Shown here: one piece after another, positions 25,319 to 38,168 of the stretch
Layout: every line of letters begins with the position of its first letter
Numbering within the stretch: the first letter of the stretch is position 1
NCBI RefSeq assembly: GCF_010093535.1
Contig: NW_022985167.1
Coordinates: 973,335 to 1,037,334 of the forward strand
Source: Lindgomyces ingoldianus
Lineage: Eukaryota > Ascomycota > Dothideomycetes > Pleosporales > Lindgomycetaceae
DNA length: 64,000 nt
Reading direction: 5' to 3'
The notes under the pieces: generated by a model
Told to the model about the DNA's origin: nothing
Databases searched by the model: none
What the model saw: the letters and a program-made list of their open reading frames with translations, nothing else
Made by a program: the position numbers and the translations under genes

Positions 25319-25941
25319 TGTTACAGCTAACAGTCAGACTGTAATAACCTAACTAGCTGTCCCACACAGCCTAAACAATGTCAGATGGAAGACGCTTAGC
25401 CCCGCGCTAAACAAGTCACGTGACAGGACAGATAAGAAATAGCTTCAGCTTTTAGACAAAAGCCTCGCGGAATGCACCGTCTAATAGGGACTTAGGCCTT
25501 GCAGGCAGTGCAGGTATTGCAGGCTGTTGCAGGCAATGCATGCATTACCTGCAACACATGCAAACGCATGTAAACCTGTGTATATAGTCTTAATCACAAC
25601 TATAGTTAGAAGGTTGTAATTACTATTTAGTTTATTATCTAGTCTTTACCTATTTAATAGACTAAGAGGTGTTAAAACCTTTACAAAGAGGACATCACCG
25701 CCTTGTATATCTTGCACTATATATACCTCTACTCCTATCCCTATAGATTAGGTTTACTAGCTCTCTATACAGCTGCTAGGTTAAACTACAAGCCTGCCTA
25801 CCCTTTATCTCGCATTACCCTGTACTCTGCTTAACAGACTGTACACCTAATCTAGCTAAGTCCTTTCCCTTCCTGCTAACATTCCACTATAGGCTAACAT
25901 ACTCCTAAAAATACTATTTTACTAGAGTAAGGATTGTAACA
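25319..25941 (+). repeat. Gypsy II 5' LTR (623 bp)
   Basis: The outer end keeps cytosines (CTAACAGTCAGACTG, GTCACGTGACAGG). The inner end is mutated (TACTATTTTACTAGAGTAAGG against TACCATTTCGCCGGAGTAAGG in the other LTR). Confidence 0.92.
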
Positions 25942-28900
25942 GTAATCACCACCCCTGCAAAGTATAGCTACTACCACCTTAGACATCAGCATAACAAGAG
26001 CTTTAGCTGCTAGCACTAGCTAGACTCTTACAGCAACTAAAGAAGCATAAAATTAGCAAATACTTTATCTTTAAAATAAGCTTAAACAGCTTAAACAGCA
26101 CCTCTAGCTATAAGTATAATAAGGACTTTTAAATGTTTACTAGATCTAAGCCCTTTAGCTAGAAGTAGTAAACCTTAGAAACATTACTTAAAAAAAAACT
26201 AGTATTAAATCTAAAAAGACCCTATGCTTAGCCCCCCCTAAGGCATTTAATAGCTCTGCTAAGGACCTAAAACTTTTTTTTACTAGATATTACCTTTACA
26301 TGCAATATAATAAAGGCGCCTTTAAAATAAATAAAAAAAGAATTTCTTAAATAAGCCTACACTTAAAAGGATTACCTACTATTTAGTTTTAACTTTACAC
26401 TAATAATTAAATAAACTATAAAGTAAACAGCAAATTTTTACTACTAGAAATATAAAAAGTCTTTAACAGCATTAACTTATTTAAAGTAGCCTTAACTGTA
26501 ATTTATAGGCTAGTTAATAAAAAAAAATAAGTAGTTAATTAAATAGACGCTTTTTAACAGGGCAACAGCTCTGTCTAACAATACGCAGCCTGCTTTAGGG
26601 AACTGCTAGCTATCTACAGATAAATAGATAAAAAAGCTATAAGACAAATGTTTTATAAAGGGCTTTTAAACACTATTAAAAATAAATTTACTTATACTAG
26701 AAAGCTTAAAAGCTTTAAAAATTATATTAAGAAAGCACTTACTTATAATAAAAAACATGCTAAACGCTGTAGTAAGAAAAAAAAAGGCTAGACAACTAAA
26801 AAGACTAACTAGTTCTAGAAAAAAAAAAGTTTTATAGGCTAACACTAAACTTATAGACCTTAGTTACGCTAAACACACGTGTAGCTTCTTAAAGAAAAAA
26901 AGTTATACTTTTAGAAGTGTAAGGCCACCCCTAAATAAGAAATAAAAGAAATAGCTTAAAAAGAAGGCATGCCTTAACTATAAAAAAGTAGGTTACTTCT
27001 GTTAAAAATGCTTAGACTCTAAATAACTAAAAAATAAAGATAATAAATTAACTATAAAAGCAATGCATATAGAATAAGGCCTAATAGAATAGAAGATCTT
27101 AGACTAACTAGATAAACATCTCTGCTAGTAATGCAGAGACAATTATAAATCTAAAGGATGCCTAATAAAGTACTAAAAAGTTAAAGTATAAGACAGTAAT
27201 AAAGTTTTTAAAGCACTAGAATAAGCTGCTACTTATAAGGGATAGTAAGGCTACACTTAAGCTACAACATACATTATAAACGTTAAAAAAGGGAAGGAAA
27301 AATTCCCTTTAAAATAACTAATAACAGAAATCTCTACTTAAGAACTAAGATATAAATTTACTTATAAAGACTGCTAAAAATGCAGCAACACACACTAATA
27401 AAAGAACTATAAGAAATTAATATATAAAGTACACATTAACAATAACACTAAAACTTATAGTATATTAAAAGAAATTACTAAGACACATTATACAGTTATA
27501 AATAAAAAAGAATAATAGAAAATGTTTAAAAAAATCCTTAATAAAGGCAAAAGCCTTAAGTAGTAGTGTACACTACTGTTAACACTAGATCTATGCTAGA
27601 AACAGAGTAATACACCCCCCCTAGCACTAGCTATTACCTGCAAGGATCTTAAAATATAGTAAGATAAGAGGTACTGCATTTCTTATAGTAGTAAGCAACA
27701 TAATAAGTTTTAATACACTTACTAAAGCTACCTATTACAAATTGTTAGAACTAAAGAATACCCTAGATAGACATAAGTCTAACTAATACTAGTACAGAAT
27801 AATCTTAGGGAATGCCTCTATACCTAGTATCTGTGTAGTAATAAGTACTGCATTAAACACTAGCTAACTAAGCATAGGGCTAGCTAGTAGCTACACAGAA
27901 CATAAGAAAGCGCACCTAATAGCGACACGCTAGCTAGCATAGCATCTACCTGTAAAATGCTACACTGCCTTTATTGCAGAAACAGCATAAATTATAGACA
28001 AAAACTATAGACAGAATGCAATAACAAAGTAGCATACATGTTCTATTATTTTTAATAAAGGGCACACTAATAAAACAATTAAACACTATACTACTATAAA
28101 ATAAAAGATGCTTAGTGTACTGTAGCAGAATGCATAATACTAGGACATTAAGAATATAAAATAAGATTAGACTAAATTACAGAATATAAAGACTTAGCTA
28201 CAACTGTTAAAAAGAATAATAAAATAGACTATAAAGAAACGCTCTACAAGCTCTGCGTTCTTATTACAGTAGAATAAGAACTAGAATAAAGCCTAATAAC
28301 TAAAATTACCCTCTAATACTTAGGCTAGGAATAGACAGGACTTGCTCTAATAGATAGCAGATGCACGTTTACAGCAATTAACTTAAAATAAGTTAACTAA
28401 GAAAACATACTCTTCTAAAGTAAAAAAAACCCCTTTAAAGTATCCCTAGCTAACGCCTTATTAATAGAGTACAGTGTAGAATAAATTTAACTTAAAATAA
28501 AAAAACTTATTACTAAAGCAGAAGAAACTAAGGACTAGATATCCTTTAACATACTGCCACTAGAAAGTAAATACTAGGTAATATTAGGCTATAATTAGCT
28601 TTATAGGCATAACCTAGTAATTAACTAACAAACTATGTCTCTAACTAACTAAAATAATGTAGAAGCAGTACAATTAGTATCCTATTAACAAGAAAAGCTA
28701 AAAATGTTCCCCTGCTAGGAACTAGAAGCTTAGGCTGTCTGCCTAATAAAAAAAGAACTAGAAGAAATTTTTTTTAAGAAATTTAAAAAGAAACAAGACC
28801 TTAACTAGGTTAAAATCTACTAAATAGCCTAAAAAGTAAATAAAATACTAAAAGAATACTAAGACTACAGGGACATGTTTAAAACCCTAGAAGATCTAGA

Positions 28901-31569
28901 GGAACTGCTGCCACACTAGCCCTAGGACTATGCTATAAACCTTAAGCTAAACTTATAATTAAAAACTTATAAGCTACAACCTCTAACAAAAGCTTAAAAG
29001 AACACCCTGCAAGAATATGTAGACAGGATGCTAGCTTAAGAACACATTAAAGAAAGCAATAGCCTAGTTGCATTAGCTATAGTCTTTGCAAAAAAGAAGA
29101 ATAGTAAAATAAAAGTGTGCTAGAACTACTAAACTCTAAATAATAATACTATTAAGAATTAATATCCCCTACTAATTATTTAGGACATTATAAACTAACT
29201 TAAAGAAACTAAGCACTTTACTAAGTTTAATGTTTAAGATAGATTTAATAAAATAAGAATTAAGAAAGGACATAAATAGATAACAGCCTTTTAAACCCTA
29301 AAAAAACTATATAAACTCTTTATTATACTATTTAAACTTACTAATGCCTTTACAACTTTTTAACAAGTTATTAACACTACACTTAACCCCTACTTAGACA
29401 TATTTGTACTTGTGTATCTAGATAACATTCTAATATATACTAAAAAAGACAGAACTAACTACATATCTAAGGTAAAACTTATACTTAATTAACTCTAAAA
29501 ATATAGACTCTACCTATAGCTAGAAAAATGTAAGTTTAATGTATAAAAAACTAAATACCTAGGATTTATTATTAACAAAGAAGAAATAAAGATAAACTTT
29601 ATTAAAGTAAATAAAGTACTTAACTAGCCTACACTAGTAATAGTAAAAGAAATTAAGGGATTTCTAGGCCTTACTAGCTATGTACAAAGAATAATTAAAG
29701 ACTATTTAAAAATAGCGCTCCCCCTTACTAACGCTACTTTAAAAGAAAAAGCAACATAGAAATTCTAATAGACAGTAGAGATAGAAGAAGCCTTTTAAAA
29801 GTTAAAATAGATAATAACAAGCTACCCTATTTTAAAGATGTATAACCTTACACTTAAGACAAAAGTACACATAGACACATCCTTAAAAGCAGAAAGAGCA
29901 GTACTCTTCTAAAAATAAGAAAACAGTTAATAGCATCTAGTAGCTTACTACTTTATAAAATTTACACTATTAGAACAAAAATATACTATCCTAGATAAAG
30001 AACTAAAAGCTATAGTTAATGTATGTAGAAATTAGAAAGTTAAACTTTAAAGCTTTAGTTAATAATTTATAATTCTTACTAATTATGTAAACCTTATTAC
30101 TTTCCTTACTACTAAAAAAAACTCTTACTAATACATGTATAATAGGCTATAGAACTTGCTTAATTTAACTTTATTATTAAACATGTAGCAGAAAGTAGTA
30201 ACTAATAAGCTAACACTTTAAGTAGGCGCGCAGACTACTTTAAGGCTAACAAAAAACATTTTAAGGAATTTACAGTTTTTAAAGAAACTCTAGAAGGATT
30301 AGTTTATAAAGGACCTAACTAAAAAAAACTACTATGTTCCTTAATAATAGTTAAATAAGGATAGAAAAACTTAATAAGAGAATACTATAAGGCCTTTATA
30401 TTTAGACACTTAGAAATTAGATTACTATAAAAGAAAATTAAAACTGCTATACTCTAGGAAGTACCCTAGTTAAAACACTTATGTACTAAAGTCTTATAGG
30501 AATATAACACCTATAATAAAAATAACCTTTAACACTATAAACCTTACAGATTACTTTAACTAATAGAGGCACTAAGCTAACTATAGACTATAATAACTAT
30601 AGATTTTATTACTAGACTACTACTATTATAGGAACCTAGCACTAAAAGGTTATGTAATATAATTACACAAGTTATTAATAAAACTACTAAATTTGTTTAC
30701 CTATAGCTATTAGAAAAAAAGCATTATAGTAAAAAAATTTATGTTTAAATTAAAAAAGAATATCTTTGCTACTTATAGCTACCTAAAGATTATTATCTTT
30801 AATTATAATAAATTATTTACTAGCAAATTTTAGACTACTTTTATTAAGCACCTTAGAATTAGCTATAAACTCTTAACTACTTATTACCTATAAATAGATA
30901 AATAAATAGAAAGAGTAAACATAGAAGTAGAAAAGTTTTTACATAAATACATCTCTTATAAATAGACAGATTAGACAAAATAGCTGCCTATAGCATAGTT
31001 TGTTATTAATACTTTAGAATTAGCTACAACTAAGGAAACCCTATATAAGGCTAACTTTAGATATTCTCTATAATACAAGCTCTATAGCACGCAACCTATA
31101 GACCCTTTAGAAGCTGTAGATTGCACAACTAAACTTCTAGAACTACATTAGAAACTTATAAAAAAGGCCTAATTAGCTAAAGAAGCTATAGAAAAGACAG
31201 TAAACTAAAAAAAAAAACTAGCGCCTAAAATACACCTAAATAATTATGTATATTTAGATATAAAAGATCTTAAGACACTAAGACTTTTTAGAAAGTTAGT
31301 AGAAAAACGCATAAGACTATACTAAGTAATATAAACACGCCCTAGCATCTGCAAACTTAAGCTGCCTAAAGAAATGTAGATACACCTTTAGTTCTATGTC
31401 TTTAAACTAGAACTTGCACTAAAAACTATTCTACTTACAACTACTAGATAGAAAGAAGAAAAATAAGAATATAAAGTAGAAAAAATTCTAAACTATAAAA
31501 GAAATAAATACTTAGTAAAATAAAAATAATAGCCTACTAGTAAAAACACTTAGGAACCTATTAAGAGCT

Positions 31570-32270
31570 TGTTAAACACTCCTTAGGCCCTTTGCAAATA
31601 CCTAGACTGCCTTTTAGACAAAACTATTTTAGAGAAAGCTTCTTAGACTAGAAAACACTATTATTAGTTAAAACTATAGCAGTAACAGCTAGCTACAATG
31701 TAGGAGGTCTGCGACCCTTTAACACAAGTTAAGGAGAAGAAAGACTAGCTACTTTTGCCTTAAGCGCTTTAAGCTTATCTAGTAATAAAAAGTCTTTTTT
31801 TAGATACTTTACTCTTTAATCTACTAGAACTTTTAACTATTTTTAAAACTATTCCTGCTAAGCTATAAAGAACTAAAGACGCCTTAGGGACTTAGCCTGT
31901 TCCTACATCTCTCTTTTTTTTTCTCTTGTTTCTTTTTCTTTAGCTGCCTCTAGCTCTCTAAGTAATCTTTTCTTCTTACACTCTAAATAATTCTAAGCTG
32001 TGTTAGAAATAAAAGCATTATAATAACTACTCTTTTGCACACACTCTACACACTTGTTTAATAACAAGGACATTATGTAAGAAAAACTATAAAATTAGTA
32101 AGAACTACAAGGACGCATTTTTATATAGTAAAATAGATTAAGATAAGCAACAGTATAAAGGCAACATGCAACAGCAGAAACGTAAGAAACCTAATAAGGC
32201 ATAGTTAAAAAAGATAAATATTAAACTAGCCTTTAAAGACAAGAATGTACTAGCTAAAAAGAAAATCTAA
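31570..32270 (-). pseudogene. Antisense reading-frame relic of Gypsy II
   Basis: Counterpart of the plus-strand frame at 4021-4644. On the minus strand it starts near MRPCSSY and continues NKCVECVQKSSYYNAF, then a charged helical stretch (RELEAAKEKETREKKREM), KYLKKDFLLLDKLKALKAK, and LTNNSVF, to CLKGSLGICKGPKEC. Stops are only TAG and TAA. Relative to Gypsy I it differs by true substitutions and by insertion or deletion in the charged part, not just by C-to-T change. The frame overlaps the end of the sense-strand chromodomain. Function unknown. Confidence 0.6.
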
Positions 32271-32326
32271 CACTTATAATAAAAGAAACGTAACAGCAAG
32301 GACGCTAACTAGAAGGAAAGCCTACG

Positions 32327-32949
32327 TGTTACAGCTAATAGTTAGACTGTAATAACCTAACTAGCTGTCCTACACAGCCTAAACAATGTTAGATAGAAGA
32401 CGCTTAGCCCTGCGCTAAATAAGTTATGTAATAGGACAGATAAGGAATAGCTTTAGCTTTTAGACAAAAGCCTTGCAGAATGCACTGTCTAATAGGGACT
32501 TAGGCCTTGCAGGCAGTGCAGGTATTGCAGGCTATTGTAGGCAATGCATGCATCACCTGCAACACATGCAAACGCATGTAAACCTGTGTATATAGTCTTA
32601 ATTATAACTATAGTTAGAAGGTTGTAATTACTATTTAGTTTATTATCTAGTCCTTATCTATTTAATAGACTAAGAGGTGTTAAAACCTTTACAAAGAGGA
32701 CATTGCTGCCTTGTATATGTTGCACTATATATACCTCTACTTCTATCCCTACAGATTAGGTTTACTAGCTCTCTATACAGCTGCTAGGTTAAACCACAAG
32801 CCTGCCTACCCTTCATCTCGCATTACCCTGTACTCTGCTCAACAGACTGTACACCTAATCCAGCTAAGTCCTTTCCCTTCCCGCTAACATTCCACTATAG
32901 GCCAACATACTCCTGAAAATACCATTTCGCCGGAGTAAGGATTGTAACA
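32327..32949 (+). repeat. Gypsy II 3' LTR (623 bp)
   Basis: Inner end mutated (CTAATAGTTAGACTG, GTTATGTAATAGG). Outer end intact (TTTCGCCGGAGTAAGGATTGT). A purine run AGAAGGAAAG sits about 7 bp before it and may be the polypurine tract. Confidence 0.92.
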
Positions 32950-35333
32950 ATAACCTAGATAAACTAATCCCTATATAAAGAAATCTTTTAAAGAAAAGAA
33001 AAAAAAGACAGCTTTATAAAAATGTTATAAAGGCAGAACTAGAGCCTACTATAGACTAAGCCCCTTAGGATAGCAATGCCGCACTAGTGCAAAGAGAAGA
33101 TATAGATACTAGAAAAAGTAAAAAGCAAAGGAAACCTGCATAAAGTCTAGACTAGGTATTCCTAACTTAAAAGGAGAAGGATAATTAGGCCTTGTTTATT
33201 AAGCTTTATACAGATAGTGTAATTACTACACCTAAAGAACTATTTAAAAAATTAGACTGTATAAAAATAGACACTTTAATTACTAATAGTACTTTTAAAG
33301 TTATAGTGTATAACTTAATAAAGTATAAAGGTTAAATTTTTAACCTTTGCTTTATATAAAACGTAAAAGGCAAAACAACTTAACTATATAAGAAATCCTG
33401 CCTAGTGTTTACTAGCTACTTAGATAAAGAGAAGAAAGAAATCCTTACCTAGTTACTAACTATCTAAAGAATAAGCTAGAGACTACTTTTAGCTATAGAA
33501 GTAAGCCTAAAAGCTATATATAAAATGCATTTTAAACTGCGTAATATTACATAAGCATATATTTAATTAATAGATAAGCTTATGCGCACACTATACATAA
33601 AGCTACTAAAGAAGATGCGCTAGAGCTTTCTACTAAATACAATACTCTAGGTTGTACAACCTTTATATAGAGCTGCTAAATTAGGACTGTATTAGTTTAA
33701 GACATACTATAACTACTATAAAAAAAAGCTGTGCATGTATATCTTTTTATATAACCTTTACTTTTTAATTACTAATAAAGAAGAGCACACTTTTAGTATT
33801 ACTAGTTTGTAAATAGACAACACTTTAAGTATTATAATAAAGAATTTTGTGTAAAAAGAAGAGGAGGAACTATAGAAGGCAAAGTTTTATATAAAAGGTA
33901 AAACTATTTTAGTAAAGAAGCAGCCTATTAAGTTTAATAGTAAAAGGATTAAACTTACACACAACATAGTAGTTCTTACTTAGAAAAAATAAGTAAGCTA
34001 CCTTTATATAATTAACCTAGAGAATAAGGATGCTGCATAATAATATGTTAAGTAATGTGTAAAAGAAGTATATATTGCATTTATGTGTTAACTAAAGGCA
34101 GCATTTAACCTATCTATTACTACATAAACTATAGACCTTTTATATAATAACATTAACACACTTAACACATAAATCTAATAGCAGATAGATAATAGTAAGT
34201 GTAGTCTTACCTTTTTACTATTATAACTTAATTATGCAAAGCTGTTTATTTTTATAGATAGATTATTTACTAACAACAGAGACCTTAGCTTACAGCTAGA
34301 ATTCTTAATTATATTAAGTAATAAAAACTATACAAAGCAAAGTAACTGCTTTAAAATACTAGGCAACATTATACACTAGAATTCTACTAAGTGTAAAAGA
34401 GTAACTAGGAGTGTCTTTACTAGTAAACTATATAGAATAGTTAGAAAGTTTAATAATGCAATTACTTTTAGTATAACTCTATAGTAAATTATATAAATAC
34501 TTAAACTGCTACTAATTCTAGTAGTAATTTACACAGATTTAAGGTCTCTATATAATTGCCTTGTTAAGCTAGGCACTACTAGTAAAAAGTAACTTATAAT
34601 TAACATTATGTTACTCTGCAAATTATACAAGAAAAGGGAAATTACTAAGATTAGGTAGATTAATAGTAAAAACAACTTAGTAGATGCATGTATAAAGAAA
34701 ACACTAAACTAGGCTTTTTAATTATTAGTCCTAACTAACTGCCTCTCTGTCTAGATAGAAGCATCTGTGGACTGGCTAGATCCTGTGCGCAAAGATGCCT
34801 TAGACTAACTAGACTAACAACGCCTTTGTATAAGGCCTATTTCCTTTTTTTTTATTTTTTTTTTGTATTATACACACTTATTTTTCTTATTATAAGTATC
34901 TGTTACTGTTAGTACTGTACAAAAAGAGAAAAGAGCTAGGGAATAGTACAGTAGGGCTTAGAGAGTGAAGGATAAAGAAGAGAAGGTAAAGGAGGAGGGG
35001 AGACCTTATTATATACACCTCCCTACGCACCTGCCTACGCAAAGATCCCACACTATTCTAGCACAAAACCCTGCATAAAATAGTTTATACACTGCTAAAT
35101 CACTTACAAGGCAAGCGCATAAAGGCTAGATAATAATAGCCTAAAACACTCTACACTATTTATAGAGCTATCTATATAGTGTAACTAGCCTATTTTAATG
35201 TACAGCATTACTAAGGCAAGTCTTAATAAATAAGGTAGAGTAAAGGCAGAACATAATTAGATAGACCTATATAGACAGAAGGGAGGTAACGCGTACAGAA
35301 GGCAACTCTTTAGACAAAAAGAAAAGTTGCTAG

Positions 35334-35613
35334 TGTCTGTACGCAGCAGCAGTGTTGCAGCCTAGATATAAATAATTGCGCATAAGCAGGATTATGTATC
35401 TATGTTACATAATGCTTATGCGTAAACCTCTATGTGCAAACATCTAGATATCCCTCTTTTTCTCTATACAGAGGAAAGACAAGAGCAATAGAACTAGAAA
35501 CATGTTGCTCTTACCTTACCTACCTTATACGCTGTGCACACTGTACACCACCCTTACTCTTGCTACTTAAGTGCTTATACTATAAGCAGCTAGCTGTTAG
35601 AGCCTATTCAACA
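35334..35613 (+). repeat. Copia 3' LTR (280 bp)
   Basis: Starts TGTCTGTACGCAGCAGC (mutated against the 5' LTR) and ends GAGCCTATTCAACA (outer end intact). Confidence 0.92.
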
Positions 35614-36680
35614 AAAAGAACTATTTTAACTTTAATATAAACTTTTTAATAGTAGCGCTAATAAAGTAAGCTTTAAAAGTAAAAAACACTTCTTTTTTAC
35701 TTATTCTTAAAGTTTAAAATGCTTATTACACTTTTATTTTTTTATTACTAGTAATAAAGTATGTTTATAAAAGCTTAATTATTTTTTTTATGTTCTTAAA
35801 CTAAAAGTTGTCTAATTTAGCTAGGTATCTAGGCTCTAGGTATTTCTTTGTAATACTAGCAGTGTGTCTCTATACTAACACTATATGTGTCTACTTACTC
35901 TAATAGTAATCTAAATTAATGTTAAGTCTATCTATAATAAAGGCTTACTATTATTTAAATATAAGTTCTTTGCTGTTTATAAAGTTCTTAATTTTAAGTA
36001 TATATTTAGTAAAGTAGCTTTAAGAAAGCTTAAAAGTGCCTAAAAAGTCTTTTACTATTAATATAGTAAAAGTAATTTAAGGCATTATTAAAAGTAATTT
36101 AGTAGTTAGTAAAGGTTAATTAAGACTAATAGTTTTTAATTTAGTTAGCTACTTAATTTATACTTTTAATTAAGCAACTTAGTTTTTAAAGGCTATACTA
36201 CTAGAGTTTAAATTTAAATCTAGTGTGTTTTTAGCTTTAAGTTCTATATAAAAAAGTTTAGCTATTAAAGTTAGTAGTTATTTAGCTTTAGTAGTAAGCA
36301 TTTTACCTTAGCTATAGCTAAAGCATGTTACAAGCTTTATACTAAGGTCTAAGAGTAGTTAAAAGTTAGGCATTAGTAGTTATCTCTAATTTTAATAAGT
36401 TATTAGTAGTCTTTAAGTTTCTACTTTAGCACACTTTTTATAACTTTTTTAAAGGTAATTTTAATTATAAAGGATAAAAAGGTCTAAACTTAAAAGCTTT
36501 AGTTAATAAAAAGTCTTTAAAATCTTATTTATAATAACTAAATAATTTAATATAATAGTGTGTAAAAACTATACTTTAAACTAAACTAAACACTTTTTAG
36601 AGTTAAATATAGTTAAATAAATAATTAATATAATATTATTAATAAAGCTGTTACTAGTAAAAGTAAGTTTTTTAATATAA
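35614..36680. repeat. AT-rich mutated tract right of the copia element
   Basis: Minus-strand frames near 36050-35750 hold a fairly long reading (RLNINLDYYQSKQTHIVLVQ), broken only by TAA and TAG, that could be gag of an old retroelement, perhaps Gypsy V. I cannot name a domain. Confidence 0.4.
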
Positions 36681-36970
36681 TGTAACAGCGCAGGCAAGAT
36701 AATAGGTCTAAATGCAGAGGGAATCTACTTAGAGGCATATAAGAGTGCGTGGGGACTCTAAACCTAGGAATGCCATTAACACCTATAGGCCTTATATAAA
36801 AGGATATTAAAAAACTACTAAGCTAGCTACAGGGGCAAGGTGCAACTAAATATATAAGGGAATAGGGGTAACTGCAGGGGACTAGGTCAAGTCATGGTCG
36901 GGGTCGATACGGGGACCCTTCGGATAGGATCCGAGCGACCCGAGATAGAACAATTCGTAGAATCGTTACA
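36681..36970. repeat. Solo LTR (family S), 290 bp, half mutated
   Basis: TGTAACAGCGCAGG to GAATCGTTACA. It is the same sequence as 37876-38168 and the split copy at 3189-3292/10888-11078. The left half is mutated. The right half (about 36870-36970) keeps CpG-rich runs such as GGGTCGATACGGGGACC. No target duplication. Confidence 0.85.
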
Positions 36971-37514
36971 CTTAACATACTACATCTCTAATCTTTATGC
37001 CTTAACAATGCTTTAGAAGGCATCTCTTAGCTTAGCATACTTTTAACTTCTTCTTAGTTTAGGGTATTGTCTAGAAGAGGGTTTAAAGATTAAAGTCTAA
37101 TTGTAAGGCTGCAAAGTGCTACAACCTTTAGTAACAGTGTATTAGTGCTGTAAGAATGCTAAAATATCTAGAGCAAGCTCTAAATTGTCTAAGATCTGCT
37201 TAGCTTAATAAATTAGTTTATAGAGATTTTCTTTAGCTTTAAGGATTAAGTCTGCAGACAAGTCTAAAAGCAATAACTTGTTGTTACGTATTTAAGGTTC
37301 TATGTAGTAAATAGTCACAATGTTATTCACAGGATATATGTATGTGTATGCAAAGAGCCTACTAAGCGAGAGAGCAATTATTATACATTAATGAATGTGG
37401 TGCCGATGGGGGACCTGTTTTGAGACTACTAAATTACTGAAATGATTGTCTAAGAAGGGCTTGAATACCAGCCCCCTGTAACCTAGCTTACACGGCGACG
37501 TAGGGGGGATAACA
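36971..37514 (-). mobile_element. 5' end of a second copia-like element: LTR plus gag fragment (minus strand)
   Basis: The LTR is 37321-37514 (194 bp): on the minus strand it starts TGTTATCCCCCCTACGTCG and ends CCTGTGAATAACA, with inverted TGTTAT and ATAACA ends. It is almost unmutated. Downstream on the minus strand (37320-36971) a mutated frame (LLLLDLSADLILKAKENLYK) could be the start of gag. The element is truncated at the solo LTR. No target duplication was found. Confidence 0.55.
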
Positions 37515-37875
37515 TAATTGTTTAAAACACATCTTACTTAAGAGTTCTACTATTAATCCTACTTTAGCTAAATTTATAATATTTCCTTATTGTTCTTATT
37601 GTTACATAGCGTTATTGCCCTATACTGCTCACAAAGGCCAGACATTGAGGCCGCAGAGCTAGACGTGTTTGTCCTAGCTTAGGTATAAGTAAGGAATTCT
37701 AAGAAAGATTTACTATTCTTTTTAGCTAGTACACAATCTTTTATATTATAGTCTATCTGCATTTTATAGAGTTGTTTACTTAATGCTGCGTGTGCAACAA
37801 AATTTCGCAAATGCAGTTCTTTATGTAGCTTTTTATTAACAAGGTCTTAAAGATATAGCATCTTAAATAGGTACA
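37515..37875. repeat. AT-rich tract, partly mutated, unassigned
   Basis: No domain found. A short stretch near 37635-37670 (GGCCAGACATTGAGGCCGC) keeps unmutated cytosines. Confidence 0.35.
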
Positions 37876-38168
37876 TGTAACGGCGCAGGCAAGACAATGG
37901 GTCCGAATGCGGTGGGAGTCCACTCAGAGGCAAATGGGAGTGCGTGGGGACTCTGAACCTAGGAATCCTATTAACACCTATAGGCCTTGTACAAAAGGAT
38001 ATTAGAAAACTACTAAGCTAGCTACAGGGCAAGGTGCAACTAAATACATAAGGGAATAGGGGTAACAGCAGGGGGCAGAGTTGGGGCCAGGTCGAGTCAG
38101 GGTCGAGCCGATACGGGGACCCTTCGGATGGGTTCCGGGCGACCCGAGATGGAACGAGAATCGTTACA
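37876..38168. repeat. Solo LTR (family S), 293 bp, unmutated
   Basis: TGTAACGGCGCAGGC to GAATCGTTACA. It is the best-preserved copy, rich in CpG (CCGATACGGGGACCC, CGGGCGACCCGAG). Useful as the reference for the mutated copies. It abuts a truncated Fot1 end with no target duplication visible. Confidence 0.88.

Larger units (their letters stand above)
25319..32949 (+). mobile_element. Gypsy II: full-length Ty3/Gypsy chromovirus relic (plus strand)
   Basis: It has 623-bp LTRs (25319-25941 and 32327-32949) and target duplication ATAAC (25314-25318 and 32950-32954). In order: gag (about 26150-26950), a CCHC knuckle near 26957-27010 (ACLNYKKVGYF), an aspartic protease box near 28335-28380 (ALIDSRCTF, family form DSG), and reverse transcriptase from about 29085 with YLDNILIYTK near 29415-29445. 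RNase H follows (29870-30230, HIDTSLKAE and YTILDKELKAIV), then integrase (about 30350-31450) and a chromodomain (31460-31620, EYKVEKILNYKRNKYLVK). A chromodomain at the integrase end is characteristic of chromoviruses and is thought to steer insertion to heterochromatin. It is inserted in the copia element. All frames are broken by TAA and TAG. Confidence 0.93.
21152..35613 (+). mobile_element. Ty1/copia element split by Gypsy II
   Basis: Two 280-bp LTRs (21152-21431 and 35334-35613) are flanked by AAAAG (21147-21151 and 35614-35618). Removing Gypsy II (25319-32949 plus one ATAAC) leaves about 6.8 kb, a normal copia size. The right part (33180-34830, plus strand) reads as a fungal copia reverse transcriptase and RNase H: an RLLLAIEVSLKAIYKMHFKLRNITQAY-type region around 33480-33560, broken by stops; FKTYYNYYKKKLCMY near 33700; and KCKRVTRSV...SKLY near 34390-34430, followed by DLRSLYNCLVKLGTT near 34540. 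The left part (22150-25318) should hold gag and integrase but is too mutated for firm motif calls. TAA and TAG stops throughout show it is dead. Confidence 0.9.
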
